From contig DHTF01000109.1 of NCBI GenBank assembly GCA_002411515.1, positions 1 through 33,003 on the forward strand: a stretch of 33,003 bases of DNA. The letters are read 5' to 3'. Below are positions 1 through 9,602 of this stretch, piece after piece. Made by a program: the position numbers and the translations under genes. Position 1 is the stretch's first letter; every line of letters starts with the position of its first letter. A model generated the notes under the pieces. It did no database searches. It had not been told where the DNA came from and worked only from the letters and a program-made list of their open reading frames with translations. This stretch comes from Proteiniphilum sp. UBA5267. Its GTDB lineage: Bacteria > Bacteroidota > Bacteroidia > Bacteroidales > Dysgonomonadaceae.

Positions 1-524
1 CAGATTCGCTGTTGTGCGCCACCGCGGGTACGCCACTCTTCACGGATCACACCCCGTTCGTTTTCCAGTTCCTCATCTTCCAGTGCGATGGCATTCGACC
101 AGTCATGCAGTACCAGCAGGGCCGAATCCATCAGGTTGGTATTGGTCGTGGGAATGTTGGTCATGAAATAGACCGTTTCATCGAAAGAAGTGTAGGCATT
201 GATGTTGGTGCCAAATTTAATGCCGTTGTCCTGCAGATAGTTGAGCATGTTCTTGCCGGGGAAGTTCTTTGTCCCGTTAAAAGCCATGTGTTCGAGGAAG
301 TGAGCCAGACCGGCCTGGTTGTCTTCTTCCTGCATCGATCCAACCTTCTGAGCAATGTAAAAATCAGCTCTGTTTTCAGGGAGTCCGTTGTGCCGGATGT
401 AATAAGTGAGTCCGTTTTCCAGTTTACCCGTTCTCACGTTGGGGTCAACTGGAAGAGGTGGATTTTGTTGTGCCATGGTAACAAAACTTGTTATCAGAAG
501 CATTAACGTGAAAATTTGTCTCAT
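1..524 (-). CDS. M16 family zinc metallopeptidase, N-terminal part (cut by window edge)
   Basis: My own translation of the minus strand gives an ORF that starts at ATG 522-524 and runs off the left edge (174 complete codons visible). Residues 1-19 look like a signal peptide (short charged start, hydrophobic core, cleavage near MAQQ), so the product is exported to the periplasm or outer membrane. The M16 inverted zinc motif HxxEH is seen as HFLEH at residues 75-79, and the downstream third-ligand glutamate fits E156 in [11 protein letters not shown]16 enzymes (insulinase/pitrilysin type) degrade peptides in a clamshell chamber; Bacteroidota versions are usually about 930 residues with two to four M16 domains, so most of the protein is outside the window. 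It lies 94 bp downstream of the nucleoside phosphorylase gene in the same direction. I saw no consensus promoter in that gap, so read-through from upstream is possible. Family assignment is firm; substrate unknown. Confidence 0.93.
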   Translation of the reverse strand, partial: MRQIFTLMLLITSFVTMAQQNPPLPVDPNVRTGKLENGLTYYIRHNGLPENRADFYIAQKVGSMQEEDNQAGLAHFLEHMAFNGTKNFPGKNMLNYLQDNGIKFGTNINAYTSFDETVYFMTNIPTTNTNLMDSALLVLHDWSNAIALEDEELENERGVIREEWRTRGGAQQRI

Positions 525-618
525 AACATTTCTTTTAAAATAAAATAGATTCATATTGCGAGTAATTAACGCACACATTAGAAGTTCTTTAAAAATATTT
601 TTGCTTCTGCCAAAAAAA

Positions 619-1485
619 TCAAATCCGATCCAGTACAATCCCGATCAGTTCTTCTGTTGAGCCCTTGTAGTCGGCATTCGATTTCAGCGCAACACGGTTG
701 GCGATGATGGCACATACCGTCATTGCCTTGTGGCCCATCAGCTTACTCAAGCCTGCAATGGCCGAACTCTCCATTTCGTAATTGGTGATGGCGTACTCGC
801 CAAAACGGAAGGACTCTATCTTCGCATTCAAATCGGGTTCAGCCAAAGGTAGACGCACGTGTCTTCCCTGTGGCCCGTAGAAGCCTATGGCTGAGATGGT
901 CACACCCCGGATCATGTCGTGACCGATGCGGTCTACAAGTTCTTCGTCGGCACTCACTACATAAGGAGAGCAATGAAAAGGCGACCAGTTCACATGCTTT
1001 TGAAAGGCTACTTCGAATTCCTCTTCACAGATAGCTCTGGAATTGGCATAATAGTGAATTAAACCGTCAAAGCCGATTGACTTTTCCGACACCACGTAAG
1101 AGCCCACAGGGCAATGAGGCTGCATACCCCCTGAGGTTCCCACGCGCACCATTGTGAGTTGTTTGAATTGCTCCTTGACACTGCGTGTGTTGAAATCGAT
1201 ATTGGCCAATGCATCTAGTTCTGTCACTACAATATCGATGTTGTCGGTACCAATACCATGTGAAAGGGCGGTAATGCGTTTTCCCTTGTAAATGCCGGTG
1301 ATGGTGTGAAACTCACGACTTTGTACATCGCACTCGATCTCATCGAAGAACGAAGCGGTCATTGTCACGCGATCCGGATCACCCATCATTACAATCTTGT
1401 CGGAGAGTTGTTCTGGTTTGATGTGGAGATGAAAAGCACTTCCGTCGGAATTGATGATCAGCTCCGACTCAGGTATGATTCTCAT
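619..1485 (-). CDS. Nucleoside phosphorylase, uridine phosphorylase type
   Basis: This 288-residue cytosolic enzyme of the PNP/UDP (NP-I) family cleaves a nucleoside with phosphate to a free base and ribose-1-phosphate, for salvage. Visible motifs are GDPDRV (35-40, phosphate loop), GIGTDNI (77-83), VRVGTSGG (113-120) and YEMES (236-240, ribose binding). FYGPQGR (202-208) places a Gln and an Arg where uridine phosphorylases hold the uracil ring, so uridine is more likely than a purine nucleoside. At 288 residues it is longer than E. coli Udp (about 253), with an N-terminal extension that is common in Bacteroidota annotations. The start ATG (1483-1485) lies 32 bp after the floA stop, so it is probably the distal gene of the floA transcript. 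Substrate specificity is inferred from motifs only. Confidence 0.9.
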   Translation of the reverse strand: MRIIPESELIINSDGSAFHLHIKPEQLSDKIVMMGDPDRVTMTASFFDEIECDVQSREFHTITGIYKGKRITALSHGIGTDNIDIVVTELDALANIDFNTRSVKEQFKQLTMVRVGTSGGMQPHCPVGSYVVSEKSIGFDGLIHYYANSRAICEEEFEVAFQKHVNWSPFHCSPYVVSADEELVDRIGHDMIRGVTISAIGFYGPQGRHVRLPLAEPDLNAKIESFRFGEYAITNYEMESSAIAGLSKLMGHKAMTVCAIIANRVALKSNADYKGSTEELIGIVLDRI

Positions 1486-1517
1486 ATTTAGCTTATTATT
1501 TAGAATAAAGTTTCCTG

Positions 1518-2504
1518 TTATTTTTTGTTTCCACTCCCGCTCTGTGGTTTGGCAATGGAGTCACGCATATCGGTATCGGCCTTGATATTTTCCATCCTGT
1601 AGTAATCCATGATACCCAGATTGCCGTTACGGAATGCTTCGGCCATGGCAATGGGCACCTCTGCTTCGGCCTCAATCACCTTGGCGCGTGCTTCCTGCGC
1701 CTTGGCCTTCATCTCCTGCTCCAGTGCGATGGCCATGGCACGACGTTCTTCGGCGCGTGCCTGGGCGATGTTCTTGTCTGCTTGTGCCTGATCCATTTGC
1801 AATACGGCTCCAATGTTTTTGCCTATATCGATGTCGGCAATGTCGATGGAGAGTATCTCAAAGGCTGTACCCGCATCAAGGCCTTTCTTTAGTACCAGTT
1901 TGGAGATGGAGTCGGGGTTTTCGAGCACCGACTTGTGCGATACAGCCGAACCAATGGAGGAGACGATGCCTTCACCCACACGGGCAAGAATGGTCTCTTC
2001 GCCAGCGCCACCCACCAGTTGCTTGATGTTGGCACGCACCGTCACGCGAGCTTTGGCGATCAGCTGAATGCCATCGATGGCTACTGCTGAAACAGGGGGC
2101 GTGTCAATCACTTTGGGATTCACTGACATGCGCACTGCTTCCAGCACATCACGGCCAGCCAGGTCAATGGCTGTGGCCATTTGAAAAGTAAGGTCGATGT
2201 TGGCCTTTACTGCCGAAACCAAGGCATGTACCACCTTCTCCACATGTCCTCCGGCCAGGTAGTGGGCTTCCAGATTATCACGGGAAACTTCCTTCAAGCC
2301 GGCCTTGTGGGCCTCAATCATGGCATAGACGATGGTATGAGGCGGAACACGGCGCAGCCGCATCAGAAAGAGCTGTACCAGCGAAATTCGCACTCCGGCG
2401 GATAATGCGTTTATCCACAGGAAGAAAGGAACATAATGAAAGAAAATAAGTAAGAAAATGATGATTACCGCAATGGTAATGATCAACGGAAATGAAAAAT
2501 CCAT
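1518..2504 (-). CDS. floA: Flotillin-like protein FloA
   Basis: A 328-residue membrane-anchored scaffold protein of the YqfA/FloA family, which forms foci in bacterial membranes and organises lipid-raft-like domains. Residues about 5-30 form an N-terminal hydrophobic hairpin. The SPFH/PHB-like core follows (about 35-230), with the family-typical stretches [19 protein letters not shown] and [19 protein letters not shown]. Residues about 235-290 are an Ala/Glu/Arg-rich coiled coil ([20 protein letters not shown] and onwards), which drives oligomerisation. Length matches FloA of Bacillus subtilis (about 331). It follows the NfeD-like gene by 39 bp, the standard FloA/NfeD pairing, in which NfeD is thought to assist or anchor the flotillin. 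An exported TPR/propeller gene heads the same run of genes, which may point to a client or partner. Confidence 0.96.
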   Translation of the reverse strand: MDFSFPLIITIAVIIIFLLIFFHYVPFFLWINALSAGVRISLVQLFLMRLRRVPPHTIVYAMIEAHKAGLKEVSRDNLEAHYLAGGHVEKVVHALVSAVKANIDLTFQMATAIDLAGRDVLEAVRMSVNPKVIDTPPVSAVAIDGIQLIAKARVTVRANIKQLVGGAGEETILARVGEGIVSSIGSAVSHKSVLENPDSISKLVLKKGLDAGTAFEILSIDIADIDIGKNIGAVLQMDQAQADKNIAQARAEERRAMAIALEQEMKAKAQEARAKVIEAEAEVPIAMAEAFRNGNLGIMDYYRMENIKADTDMRDSIAKPQSGSGNKK

Positions 2505-2543
2505 AATGATTAGTTTTTGGTGTATAAATAAGCACTAAAAATT

Positions 2544-3032
2544 TCAGTTTTCTGTAATCAATTTTCTCTTGACAAGTACATTGTAGGTTTCTACCTTCAC
2601 AATCTCTATTTCGGTATCTTCGTCGATGAACGCACCGTCCACCGATTTACCTTCTACCACGACGTCGTTTACCATCACTTTTCCGATTGGATTCAATCTG
2701 GAGATGGCGACACCCGTATCTCCGGCAACCATTTTTTTCAGGTAGCTGTTGTCTACGGTACTCTCGATGTTGGTGTTGAGCGATATCCGCTGCAACGACT
2801 TCGAACGAAGCAGCCAGAAAAAAGAGCCACCAAGGGCTACAGCCGTGGAGGCAAGGGAGATATTTCCGGCAGTGTTCCCCAGAAAGAGATAGGCATACGT
2901 GATGCCTCCGATCAGGAAGATGGCCCCGGCAATACCGGCGATGCTGATGCCGGGCAGCAAAAAAATCTCTACGAGCATAAATAATACGCCCAGCGCAAGA
3001 AGTGCAATTACAATGATGAGATCGAGTGGCAT
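2544..3032 (-). CDS. NfeD-like membrane protein, short form
   Basis: A 162-residue protein with three predicted hydrophobic segments (about residues 3-25, 30-52 and 58-75), then a soluble C-terminal OB-fold-like domain (about 95-160). GDTGVAISRLNPIGKVMVND and the VVVEGKSVDG stretch are typical of the NfeD C-terminal barrel. It lacks the N-terminal ClpP-like serine protease domain of long NfeD proteins, so it belongs to the short class that is encoded beside flotillins. Start ATG is at 3030-3032, only 6 bp after the upstream gene's stop, and floA follows at 39 bp. This implies a single transcript and a shared job in membrane domain organisation. Family assignment is strong; the biochemical role of short NfeD proteins is not settled. 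Confidence 0.93.
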   Translation of the reverse strand: MPLDLIIVIALLALGVLFMLVEIFLLPGISIAGIAGAIFLIGGITYAYLFLGNTAGNISLASTAVALGGSFFWLLRSKSLQRISLNTNIESTVDNSYLKKMVAGDTGVAISRLNPIGKVMVNDVVVEGKSVDGAFIDEDTEIEIVKVETYNVLVKRKLITEN

Positions 3033-3038
3033 ATCGAG

Positions 3039-4463
3039 TCAGTTTAGTGGATAATTGGCACGTATTTCTTCGTTTCGCGCTGCTCTCTTCAACCGTTGAA
3101 TTTCCTGGAAGAGCGTGTAGCTCTCTTTCTCCATGTTTAGGATGGAGGAGCGGAGGACTTCCTGGTTATTCCCTTTTGCATATTGATCCCTTTTTTGGGA
3201 CAGGTTGTGTTGCAGTTCCTCCCACTGTTTCTCCAGGCCCAGAGCCTGTGAAAAGATCTGCCTGGCTTCCTGTGACTTGAAATCATTGAGGGTGTGATAG
3301 GTGATTTGGTCGTTGATTACAAACGAGAAATCCATATCCGGTTGCTCCAGGGAGACGGTTTTTTGTCTGGATATCTCCTTGATTTGGCTATAGTTGACGC
3401 CGGGATTCCATGTGTCGGCTATGGAGGAGATTCTCGCTCTGTTGCTCATAAGGGCAAGGCTGTCACTCTCCAGCAAAGTGACCTGTGCATTGGGAATGAA
3501 GGTATAGACACAGACAGAGTCTGTAGGCTGAAAACGGTCAGAAGCGAACCAGCCAACACCTTTTTCTTCGTCAATTACCATCAGGTAGTCGTTAAAAGGT
3601 GAGTTGAACGGCATGTTTAGCTGGTTGGGTGTGAGGTAGCTGTCTGAAGAGAGATTGTAACGGGTTGCATAGAGGTCATACCCTCCCAGTGAGGCGTGTC
3701 CCGTTGAGGCAAAGTAGATTGTCAACCCGTCGTTCATGACAAAAGGATAAGCCTGGTTGCCATCCTCGTTGATAGAGGGGGGAAGCTTCTTCTCATTGCC
3801 GAAGGTGTCGAGCAGCTTATCCATTGTGAAGAGATCAATGCCCGTTGCTTCTTCTCCCTGAGAGTAGTATATCTTATCTCCCCTCCCGTTCAAGTACAGC
3901 GTCTGGTCGCTTGCATTCTTGTTTTTGAAAAACTCCTGCGGTGTCAGCAGCGAACCGGAAGACTTGCCCAGGTTATAGGCCGCCAGAAAGTTGTTTTTTG
4001 GCAATACCAGACTGTCGATGATCTGGACCCCTTCGGTGCGAAGAACTCTCCGCTGCAGCTGGGAAGTCTCTTCCCTGAAGAGATCAAGTTTGGCCAATGC
4101 TTCCTTGTTGCGCCGTTGCGCTTTCTGGTATTTTTCGTAAGCTTTCTCGGCGTCATCGAAACGGTATAATTTGCTGTAAAGCTCACCCAGGTATAGCGTT
4201 GCTTCCGGTATTTTCTTCTCTTCGGCAAAGGTGAGATATTGTGCTGCTTCGAGTATCTTTCCTGTTTTCAGTAAACTCACGCCTAGCCATTGATTCAATG
4301 CAGGATTGGTCGGATCATCGGTATATGCCTTCTGGAAAAGCGGTAGGGCGTCGGCATACCGACCCTCCAGATACCAGTTCCTGGCATCGTCGAGCGTTTG
4401 TCCGCGAAGGGCAAACAGTGAAGTGCTGAGAAGTAGCGTGAAAAGGATATGTTTGTTGTTCAT
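3039..4463 (-). CDS. Exported TPR and PD40/WD40-like beta-propeller protein
   Basis: I place the start at ATG 4461-4463 (474 residues) instead of the GTG one codon upstream. Residues 1-22 are a signal peptide ending near LRGQT, so it acts in the periplasm or at the outer membrane. Residues about 24-130 contain TPR-like helical repeats (WYLEGRYADALPLFQKAYTD; WLGVSLLKTGKILEAAQYL). Residues about 185-335 carry propeller-type strands such as IYYSQGEEATGIDLFTM and IYFASTGHASLGGYDLYA, typical of PD40 blades. The C-terminal third (about 400-470) is charged and coiled-coil-like. The layout resembles the front half of OmpA-linked TPR-PD40 proteins such as PorE of the type IX secretion system, but no OmpA peptidoglycan-binding domain follows. 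It heads the NfeD-FloA gene run. Specific function unknown. Confidence 0.85.
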   Translation of the reverse strand: MNNKHILFTLLLSTSLFALRGQTLDDARNWYLEGRYADALPLFQKAYTDDPTNPALNQWLGVSLLKTGKILEAAQYLTFAEEKKIPEATLYLGELYSKLYRFDDAEKAYEKYQKAQRRNKEALAKLDLFREETSQLQRRVLRTEGVQIIDSLVLPKNNFLAAYNLGKSSGSLLTPQEFFKNKNASDQTLYLNGRGDKIYYSQGEEATGIDLFTMDKLLDTFGNEKKLPPSINEDGNQAYPFVMNDGLTIYFASTGHASLGGYDLYATRYNLSSDSYLTPNQLNMPFNSPFNDYLMVIDEEKGVGWFASDRFQPTDSVCVYTFIPNAQVTLLESDSLALMSNRARISSIADTWNPGVNYSQIKEISRQKTVSLEQPDMDFSFVINDQITYHTLNDFKSQEARQIFSQALGLEKQWEELQHNLSQKRDQYAKGNNQEVLRSSILNMEKESYTLFQEIQRLKRAARNEEIRANYPLN

Positions 4464-4482
4464 CACTCATCTATTCTGATTT

Positions 4483-4490
4483 CAAAGATA
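4483..4490 (-). promoter_or_regulatory. Promoter -7 box of the TPR/NfeD/FloA operon
   Basis: The minus strand reads TATCTTTG, a perfect match to the Bacteroidota -7 consensus TAnnTTTG, ending 19 nt before ATG 4463. A TTG lies 17 bp further upstream (4508-4510), a little closer than the usual 19-21 bp, so the -33 box is weak. No other consensus box was found between the divergent guaA gene and this one. It would drive the run from the TPR protein through FloA and probably the phosphorylase. Confidence 0.5.
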
Positions 4491-4670
4491 AGAAAAATTA
4501 AGAGACACAACTGTAATATTTTTTTAATTTCCTTCTGTACTGTAAGCAAGAGGTGAATTTCATTCCCGGGATTGGAGGATGGCTGGCATTAAGCCCTTCT
4601 CCTCTTTGATGTAAGAATCGACAGCAGGGCGATGGGTTTTTATGTAAAAAGAAAGTTCTTATAAAGAGTC

Positions 4671-4702
4671 TTTCCGATATTTTTATACTTTTCGTATCTT
4701 TG
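4671..4702 (+). promoter_or_regulatory. Promoter of guaA
   Basis: TATCTTTG at 4695-4702 matches the Bacteroidota -7 consensus TAnnTTTG. TTTC at 4671-4674, separated by exactly 20 bp, fits a -33 box. Transcription would start near 4706-4709, leaving a leader of about 30 nt before ATG 4739. That is too short for a purine riboswitch, and none was recognised. Confidence 0.6.
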
Positions 4703-4738
4703 CATTCTCTAAAAATATTTCCTTCATAATTCAATCCG

Positions 4739-6259
4739 ATGCACGAAAAAATTATCATTCTCGATTTTGGTTCACAAACGACACAGCTTATAGGCAGGCG
4801 AGTGAGAGAGTTGAGTACTTACTGCGAAATTGTGCCTTACAATAAATTCCCTTTCGGTGATGAATCGGTGAAGGGCGTAATCCTTTCTGGAAGCCCTTTT
4901 TCGGTGAACGACGAACATGCTTTCAAGACCGACCTGAGTCAGATTCGTGGTAAATATCCCCTCCTGGGTATCTGCTACGGAGCCCAATTAATGGCAAGTG
5001 CTTCGGGTGGGGAGGTAGATAAAACCGATTCAAGGGAGTATGGCCGTGCCCATCTGCGCGTAAAGCAGGCAAATGATCCGCTCCTGGGTAATCTACCCAC
5101 GAACAGCCAGGTATGGATGTCGCATGGAGATACCATCGTGAAGCTTGCCGATCATTTCAGCGCGATTGCCTCTACCGAAGATGTGGATCTGGCAGCCTAC
5201 AAGATCGATGGGGAAGAAACATGGGGTGTACAATTTCATCCTGAGGTATTTCATACCGAGCAAGGGACGAAAATACTGGATAATTTTCTGACCATCACCG
5301 GCGTGAAGAAAGACTGGACACCGGCATCCTTCATTTCCACCACCGTGGAGGAGTTGAAGGAGCAGCTGGGTAACGACAAGGTGATCCTTGCCTTATCGGG
5401 TGGAGTAGATTCATCGGTGACGGCAGTATTGCTCAACAAAGCCATCGGAAAGAATCTCACTTGCATATTTGTGGATCACGGACTGTTGCGAAAAAATGAA
5501 TTCGAAACGGTACTCGATAACTATGCTCATCTGGGACTGAATGTAATTGGTATAGATGCCAAACAGCATTTCTATGGAGAGCTGGAGGGTGTGACCGACC
5601 CGGAGAGAAAGCGCAAGATCATTGGAAAAGGTTTTATTGATATATTCGAACGCGAGGCAAACAAACTAAAAGATATCAAGTGGCTGGCACAGGGAACCAT
5701 CTATCCCGACATCATTGAGTCGCTGTCGATCACCGGTGTAACTATCAAAAGCCACCACAACGTGGGTGGATTGCCCGAGAAAATGAACCTGAAACTCTGC
5801 GAACCGCTCCGCTTGCTCTTCAAAGACGAAGTGCGGAAAATAGGCATCGAACTGGGTATGCAGGAGCACCTTATCCACCGCCATCCTTTTCCCGGGCCGG
5901 GTCTGGGAATCCGCATCCTGGGCAGTATCACCCCCGAAAAGGTACGTGTGGCGCAGGAGGCAGACGACATCTTTATCTCGAACCTGCGCGCTGCCGGTCT
6001 TTACGACAAAGTATGGCAGGCAGGAGCTATTCTACTGCCGGTACAATCGGTGGGTGTGATGGGTGATGAGCGTACTTATGAGAATACCATTGCTTTGCGG
6101 TGTGTCACCTCTACCGACGCCATGACGGCCGACTGGGCACATCTGCCTTACGAGTTTCTGGCAAAAGTGTCAAATGAGATCATCAACAAAGTGAAAGGTG
6201 TCAACCGGGTAGTATACGATATCTCATCGAAGCCGCCCGCTACGATTGAGTGGGAGTAG
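4739..6259 (+). CDS. guaA: GMP synthase (glutamine-hydrolysing)
   Basis: GuaA converts XMP to GMP with ATP and glutamine, the last step of guanine nucleotide synthesis in the cytosol. At 506 residues it is close to the usual size. The N-terminal class I glutamine amidotransferase shows the Cys nucleophile in GICYGAQ (C79) and the catalytic His/Glu in GVQFHPEV (H167, E169). The ATP-pyrophosphatase domain has the PP-loop SGGVDSS (220-226). The C-terminal dimerisation domain carries PGPGLGIR and ends in the typical KPPATIEWE. The gene is transcribed alone from its own promoter, divergent from the floA operon. Its last 20 bp overlap tail-to-tail with the 3' end of pgpH on the other strand. All catalytic residues are present. 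Confidence 0.98.
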   Translation: MHEKIIILDFGSQTTQLIGRRVRELSTYCEIVPYNKFPFGDESVKGVILSGSPFSVNDEHAFKTDLSQIRGKYPLLGICYGAQLMASASGGEVDKTDSREYGRAHLRVKQANDPLLGNLPTNSQVWMSHGDTIVKLADHFSAIASTEDVDLAAYKIDGEETWGVQFHPEVFHTEQGTKILDNFLTITGVKKDWTPASFISTTVEELKEQLGNDKVILALSGGVDSSVTAVLLNKAIGKNLTCIFVDHGLLRKNEFETVLDNYAHLGLNVIGIDAKQHFYGELEGVTDPERKRKIIGKGFIDIFEREANKLKDIKWLAQGTIYPDIIESLSITGVTIKSHHNVGGLPEKMNLKLCEPLRLLFKDEVRKIGIELGMQEHLIHRHPFPGPGLGIRILGSITPEKVRVAQEADDIFISNLRAAGLYDKVWQAGAILLPVQSVGVMGDERTYENTIALRCVTSTDAMTADWAHLPYEFLAKVSNEIINKVKGVNRVVYDISSKPPATIEWE

Positions 6260-8327
6260 CAGTCTTCAACTCGGGATAAGCGATACGCGAATGGTACACT
6301 GTCTTTAGTTTATCCACAAACACATCTTTTACGATTTGGATATCCCGGAAGGTGAGGGGGGCCAGTTTGAAATAACCTTCGTTCAGCTGCGTGTCAATAA
6401 TCTTATCCACCAGACTGCGCAGCGAAGCTTCGCTATATTCGGGTAGGCTCCGAGAAGATGCCTCCACCGCATCGGCCATCATCATGATGGCCGTTTCTTT
6501 TGTAAAAGGATTTGGACCCGGGTAACGGAAGTCTGCTTCATTGACTTCCTTATCGGGATTTGCATTCTTCCAGGAGATATAGAAATATTTGGGCATGCTG
6601 GTGCCGTGATGCGTTTCAATAAAATCGATGATCTGTTGCGGAACATTGTTTTTCTGGGCAATCTTCAATCCGTCTTTCACGTGACTGATGATGATGCGTG
6701 CACTCTCTTCGAAGGGTAGTCCGGCATGTGGATTCATGCCGGGCGCCTGATTTTCGGTGAAGAACGCAGGATTGATCATCTTTCCCACATCATGATAGAG
6801 TGCACCTGTTCTGATCAATGAAGCATTGGCGCCGATCTTTGCGGCCGCAGCCATCCCCAGGTTGGATACCTGAAGCGAGTGCTGGAATGTGCCAGGCGCC
6901 TTCTCCGAGAGCTCTTTTAGCAGTGGCTTGTTGATGTTGGAAAGTTCTACCAGTGTCACCCCGGAGATAAAGCCGAAAGATTTCTCCACCAGATAGACCA
7001 GTGAATAGGAGAACATGATGAAAATAAAGTTGATCAGAAAGTAGACCAGCATCAGCCAGTCACCTTCCGTGATGCTTCCTTCCTGATACATGATCAACCC
7101 GAGGTAGATCAGAATGTAGGTGAGCAGAATAAAAAAAGAACTTCGGATCAGTTGCGATCTTTCCGACAACTCTTTCAGCATAAAAATGGAGACCATCGAT
7201 ACCGCTATCTGAATTATGATGAACTCAAATGGAAAGGGAACCATCAACGAACTCAGGATGATGGTGGTCAGGCTGGCAAAAAGAGCCGTGCGCGAGTCGA
7301 TGAAAGTGCGGATGAGGATGGTGACGATAGCGTAAGGGAGGATATAGACACTGAAGAGATCGAATGTGACAGTGATGGCTGTGAGCAGCAAGAATATAAC
7401 AATCAGCAACATCATGAAAAGCACATGCTTCCGGTTGCGGTATTCTATGGGCCTGAAAAGCAGGAGATAGAAATAAAAGCAGGAGAACATGAGGGTGATC
7501 AGCGTGAACTGACCGAGGATGATCCAGATGTTTCTGCTCGAACCGCCGCTTCGTTCCTCCATGACCCTTTTCAGTGAAGAAAGAATGTTATAGGTCCTTG
7601 CATCCACAATCTCACCCTGATCAATGATGCGCTGCCCCTGTTGTACCATCCCCCGGCTGATGTCAACCTGCTGAATAAATTCATCCTGTGCCTTCGCTGA
7701 GGTTTGCGCGTCATAAATCACATTTTCGCGAATGTACTCGTTGATGTCGGCAGACTGTATGGTGGATACGTCTACACCCGCGGGTACATCTTGCAGTACC
7801 TTTTCATATGCAGATCGAATGGTAAAAAAAGTCTCTATGTTACGTGATTCTGCGATGTTTCCTATTTTGATGCGCAAGGAGCCTGTAGCTGAATCCAGTA
7901 TGCGATCGTAATCTTCCGAACGCATGATCCCGTTGGTATACAGTTCCTGCAACATGTTGCGGATATATAACTTGTGGGCTGCAGGGAGCTCCGAGATTTT
8001 GTCACTCAGGTTGACATCTGCATCGAAGTCGGCCAGCGCATTTTTTTGTACCTCTTCATCTATCTCAAAATAGGGCTCGTAAAATTCCAGGATGCTGTCT
8101 TGCTCTGCTTTTAGCTGATCGGCAGGTTTGTACACGGGGAAATCGAAGGGCGCAGTGAGAAGGCCGTATTGCCAGGGCCTGCCCTCATTGAAAGAGTACT
8201 TGAAGCTTCCCTGACGGGGAAAAATATAGGTGATGAGCAAAATGGCAGCGATGAATACCAAAGGAACAAACACCTTTGTTCTGATGCGAAATTTCTTTTT
8301 TTTTGATGCAGCACGTGTAGCGTTCAT
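6240..8327 (-). CDS. pgpH: 7TM-HD phosphohydrolase, PgpH-type c-di-AMP phosphodiesterase
   Basis: A 695-residue inner-membrane protein. It has a basic N-terminus, one membrane segment (about 18-36), an extracytoplasmic 7TMR-HDED sensor domain (about 45-260), seven further hydrophobic segments (about 266-450) and a cytoplasmic HD domain (about 475-680). The metal-binding set is complete: H483 (FQHSLQ), H512-D513 (YHDVGK), H549 (ISHVKDG), H573-H574 (THHGTS) and D619 (MMADAVE). PgpH in Listeria and relatives hydrolyses c-di-AMP to pApA; this activity is inferred here from identical architecture. A c-di-AMP cyclase is not in the window. The gene has its own leader (about 200 bp gap from the divergent glycosyltransferase gene) and overlaps guaA by 20 bp at the 3' ends. 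Possible link to the K+ transporter genes at 26270-28419. Confidence 0.93.
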   Translation of the reverse strand: MNATRAASKKKKFRIRTKVFVPLVFIAAILLITYIFPRQGSFKYSFNEGRPWQYGLLTAPFDFPVYKPADQLKAEQDSILEFYEPYFEIDEEVQKNALADFDADVNLSDKISELPAAHKLYIRNMLQELYTNGIMRSEDYDRILDSATGSLRIKIGNIAESRNIETFFTIRSAYEKVLQDVPAGVDVSTIQSADINEYIRENVIYDAQTSAKAQDEFIQQVDISRGMVQQGQRIIDQGEIVDARTYNILSSLKRVMEERSGGSSRNIWIILGQFTLITLMFSCFYFYLLLFRPIEYRNRKHVLFMMLLIVIFLLLTAITVTFDLFSVYILPYAIVTILIRTFIDSRTALFASLTTIILSSLMVPFPFEFIIIQIAVSMVSIFMLKELSERSQLIRSSFFILLTYILIYLGLIMYQEGSITEGDWLMLVYFLINFIFIMFSYSLVYLVEKSFGFISGVTLVELSNINKPLLKELSEKAPGTFQHSLQVSNLGMAAAAKIGANASLIRTGALYHDVGKMINPAFFTENQAPGMNPHAGLPFEESARIIISHVKDGLKIAQKNNVPQQIIDFIETHHGTSMPKYFYISWKNANPDKEVNEADFRYPGPNPFTKETAIMMMADAVEASSRSLPEYSEASLRSLVDKIIDTQLNEGYFKLAPLTFRDIQIVKDVFVDKLKTVYHSRIAYPELKTATPTQS

Positions 8328-8441
8328 ATCTCAGTGCGTTAACTTGTAGGTCGTTGATAGAACAACCGAAGCTGGTTTATTGTTTTTTCTTTCAGAGGAA
8401 ACAGCATATGACCTGGTCGGTTTTCCCATCGCATTACCTTG

Positions 8442-8473
8442 TTTTCATAATTGGATTTATTGCACTATTTTTG
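8442..8473 (+). promoter_or_regulatory. Possible promoter of the GT4/Stealth gene pair
   Basis: TATTTTTG at 8466-8473 matches the Bacteroidota -7 consensus. A T-rich tetramer (TTTT, 8442-8445) sits 20 bp upstream as a weak -33 box. Transcription would start around 8477-8480, about 50 nt before ATG 8532. The region is AT-rich, so a chance match cannot be excluded. Confidence 0.4.
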
Positions 8474-8503
8474 TACCTGGTTATAAAACAAGTGACTCCT
8501 ATG

Positions 8504-8511
8504 CAAAGTTA
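8504..8511 (-). promoter_or_regulatory. Possible promoter -7 box for pgpH
   Basis: The minus strand reads TAACTTTG, matching TAnnTTTG. It is the only such box between pgpH and the divergent glycosyltransferase gene on this strand. It would give an unusually long leader of about 170 nt before ATG 8327. No TTTG-like box at the expected distance is convincing, so this is tentative. Confidence 0.35.
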
Positions 8512-8531
8512 AAAATATTTTCGGTTTAAAT

Positions 8532-9602
8532 ATGAAAAAACGACTACTTGTTGATCTCTCTTCACTTAAAAATATTTATTCGGGGTTGGGACAAATAGCC
8601 CTGAGTTATGGTGCCTATTTTAAAGATCATTATAAAAAAGAAGATGCCCCCTATGAGTTGACTCTGCTTTTGCCGAAGAAATATTTTGGTCTCTTTGGGG
8701 AGGAGGTGCACTATGTCTCTTCTACCAATGTCATCCGGAAACATGTTCGTTTTCTATTTCCAAAATATGATATTTGGCACTCTATTCATCAGTTAAGTCG
8801 CTTTCGGCCCATCTGGAAGGATACCAAATTCATCCTAACCATACACGATCTGAATTTTCTCTACGAGAGAACTGCCGGTGCCAGGGAACGGAGGTACAGG
8901 AAAATGCAAAAAAAAATCTGCCGGGCCAATGAGATTGTTTGTATTTCCAACTTTACAAAAAACGAGGTGGAGCATAATTTTCAATTAAATGAGAAGCAAT
9001 GCAGGGTGATCTACAATAAGGTGACTTTGATTGATAAAGATGCGGCTCAGAAACCCAAACACGAAATCAGAGAGCCTTTTTTCTTTACCATGGGTATCAT
9101 TCGTCAGAAAAAAAACTTCCACGTATTGCTCGACATGATGAAGCTGTTACCTGATAAACATCTTTACATCGTAGGAATGAAGGCAGATGTGAAAAAGAAT
9201 AACTACGCCAGACATATCAAAGAACGTATCGAGAATGAACAAATCCATAATGTTACCCTGAGGGGACCGGTGTCTCATAAAGAGAAGATATGGATGTACC
9301 AGCACTGTGAAGCATTTTTGTTCCCTTCTCTGTTGGAGGGATTTGGCTTGCCTGTGATTGAAGCCATGCAATTTGGAAAGCCTGTTTTTTCATCCAAAGA
9401 AACCAGCCTGAAGGAGATCGGTGGCGACTTTGCTTATTTCTGGGATAACTTCAATCCAGAGGAGATGAAGAAACTGATCGACGAGAACCTAACGCAATTT
9501 TATCAGAACGAAAGCCTGGCGGATAAGGAAAAAGAGTATGCCCGGTCGTTTTCATACGAGAAACACTTTGAAGAATATGAAGCATTATACAAAACCGCTT
9601 GA
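8532..9602 (+). CDS. Glycosyltransferase family 4 (GT-B fold)
   Basis: A 356-residue retaining glycosyltransferase, likely adding a sugar from a nucleotide donor to a surface glycan on the cytoplasmic face of the membrane. The N-terminal Rossmann half contains FILTIHDLNFLYE (100-112) and EIVCISNFTKNEV (134-146), the usual GT4 pattern for the acceptor side. The donor half has GIIRQKKNFHVLL (188-200) and the EX7E signature EGFGLPVIE (E269 and E277), followed by AMQFGKPVFSS. There is no membrane segment. The 3' end overlaps the next gene, a Stealth protein, by 26 bp, so the two are probably translated from one transcript and act on the same glycan. The DNA is AT-richer than the neighbouring pgpH. 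Donor and acceptor sugars cannot be read from sequence. Confidence 0.92.
   Translation: MKKRLLVDLSSLKNIYSGLGQIALSYGAYFKDHYKKEDAPYELTLLLPKKYFGLFGEEVHYVSSTNVIRKHVRFLFPKYDIWHSIHQLSRFRPIWKDTKFILTIHDLNFLYERTAGARERRYRKMQKKICRANEIVCISNFTKNEVEHNFQLNEKQCRVIYNKVTLIDKDAAQKPKHEIREPFFFTMGIIRQKKNFHVLLDMMKLLPDKHLYIVGMKADVKKNNYARHIKERIENEQIHNVTLRGPVSHKEKIWMYQHCEAFLFPSLLEGFGLPVIEAMQFGKPVFSSKETSLKEIGGDFAYFWDNFNPEEMKKLIDENLTQFYQNESLADKEKEYARSFSYEKHFEEYEALYKTA

Noticed and set aside
596..603. TATTTTTG on the plus strand, a perfect -7 consensus
   Set aside because: No plus-strand gene follows and it is part of an AT-rich palindrome (AAAAATATTTTT, 591-602). It shows that single -7 matches occur by chance in AT-rich gaps, so I gave lower confidence to promoters lacking a -33 box.
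4703..4738. Purine riboswitch in front of guaA
   Set aside because: The predicted leader is only about 30 nt, too short for the three-way junction, and no matching conserved loops are present.
4498..4758. 86-codon minus-strand open frame between the TPR gene and guaA
   Set aside because: It covers the guaA promoter and start codon, has no family resemblance and no start signal; the gap is better explained as a divergent promoter region.
9538..9576. Longer start for the first Stealth protein at 9538
   Set aside because: It would add 13 non-conserved residues and lengthen the overlap with the GT4 gene; ATG 9577 sits just before conserved region 1.
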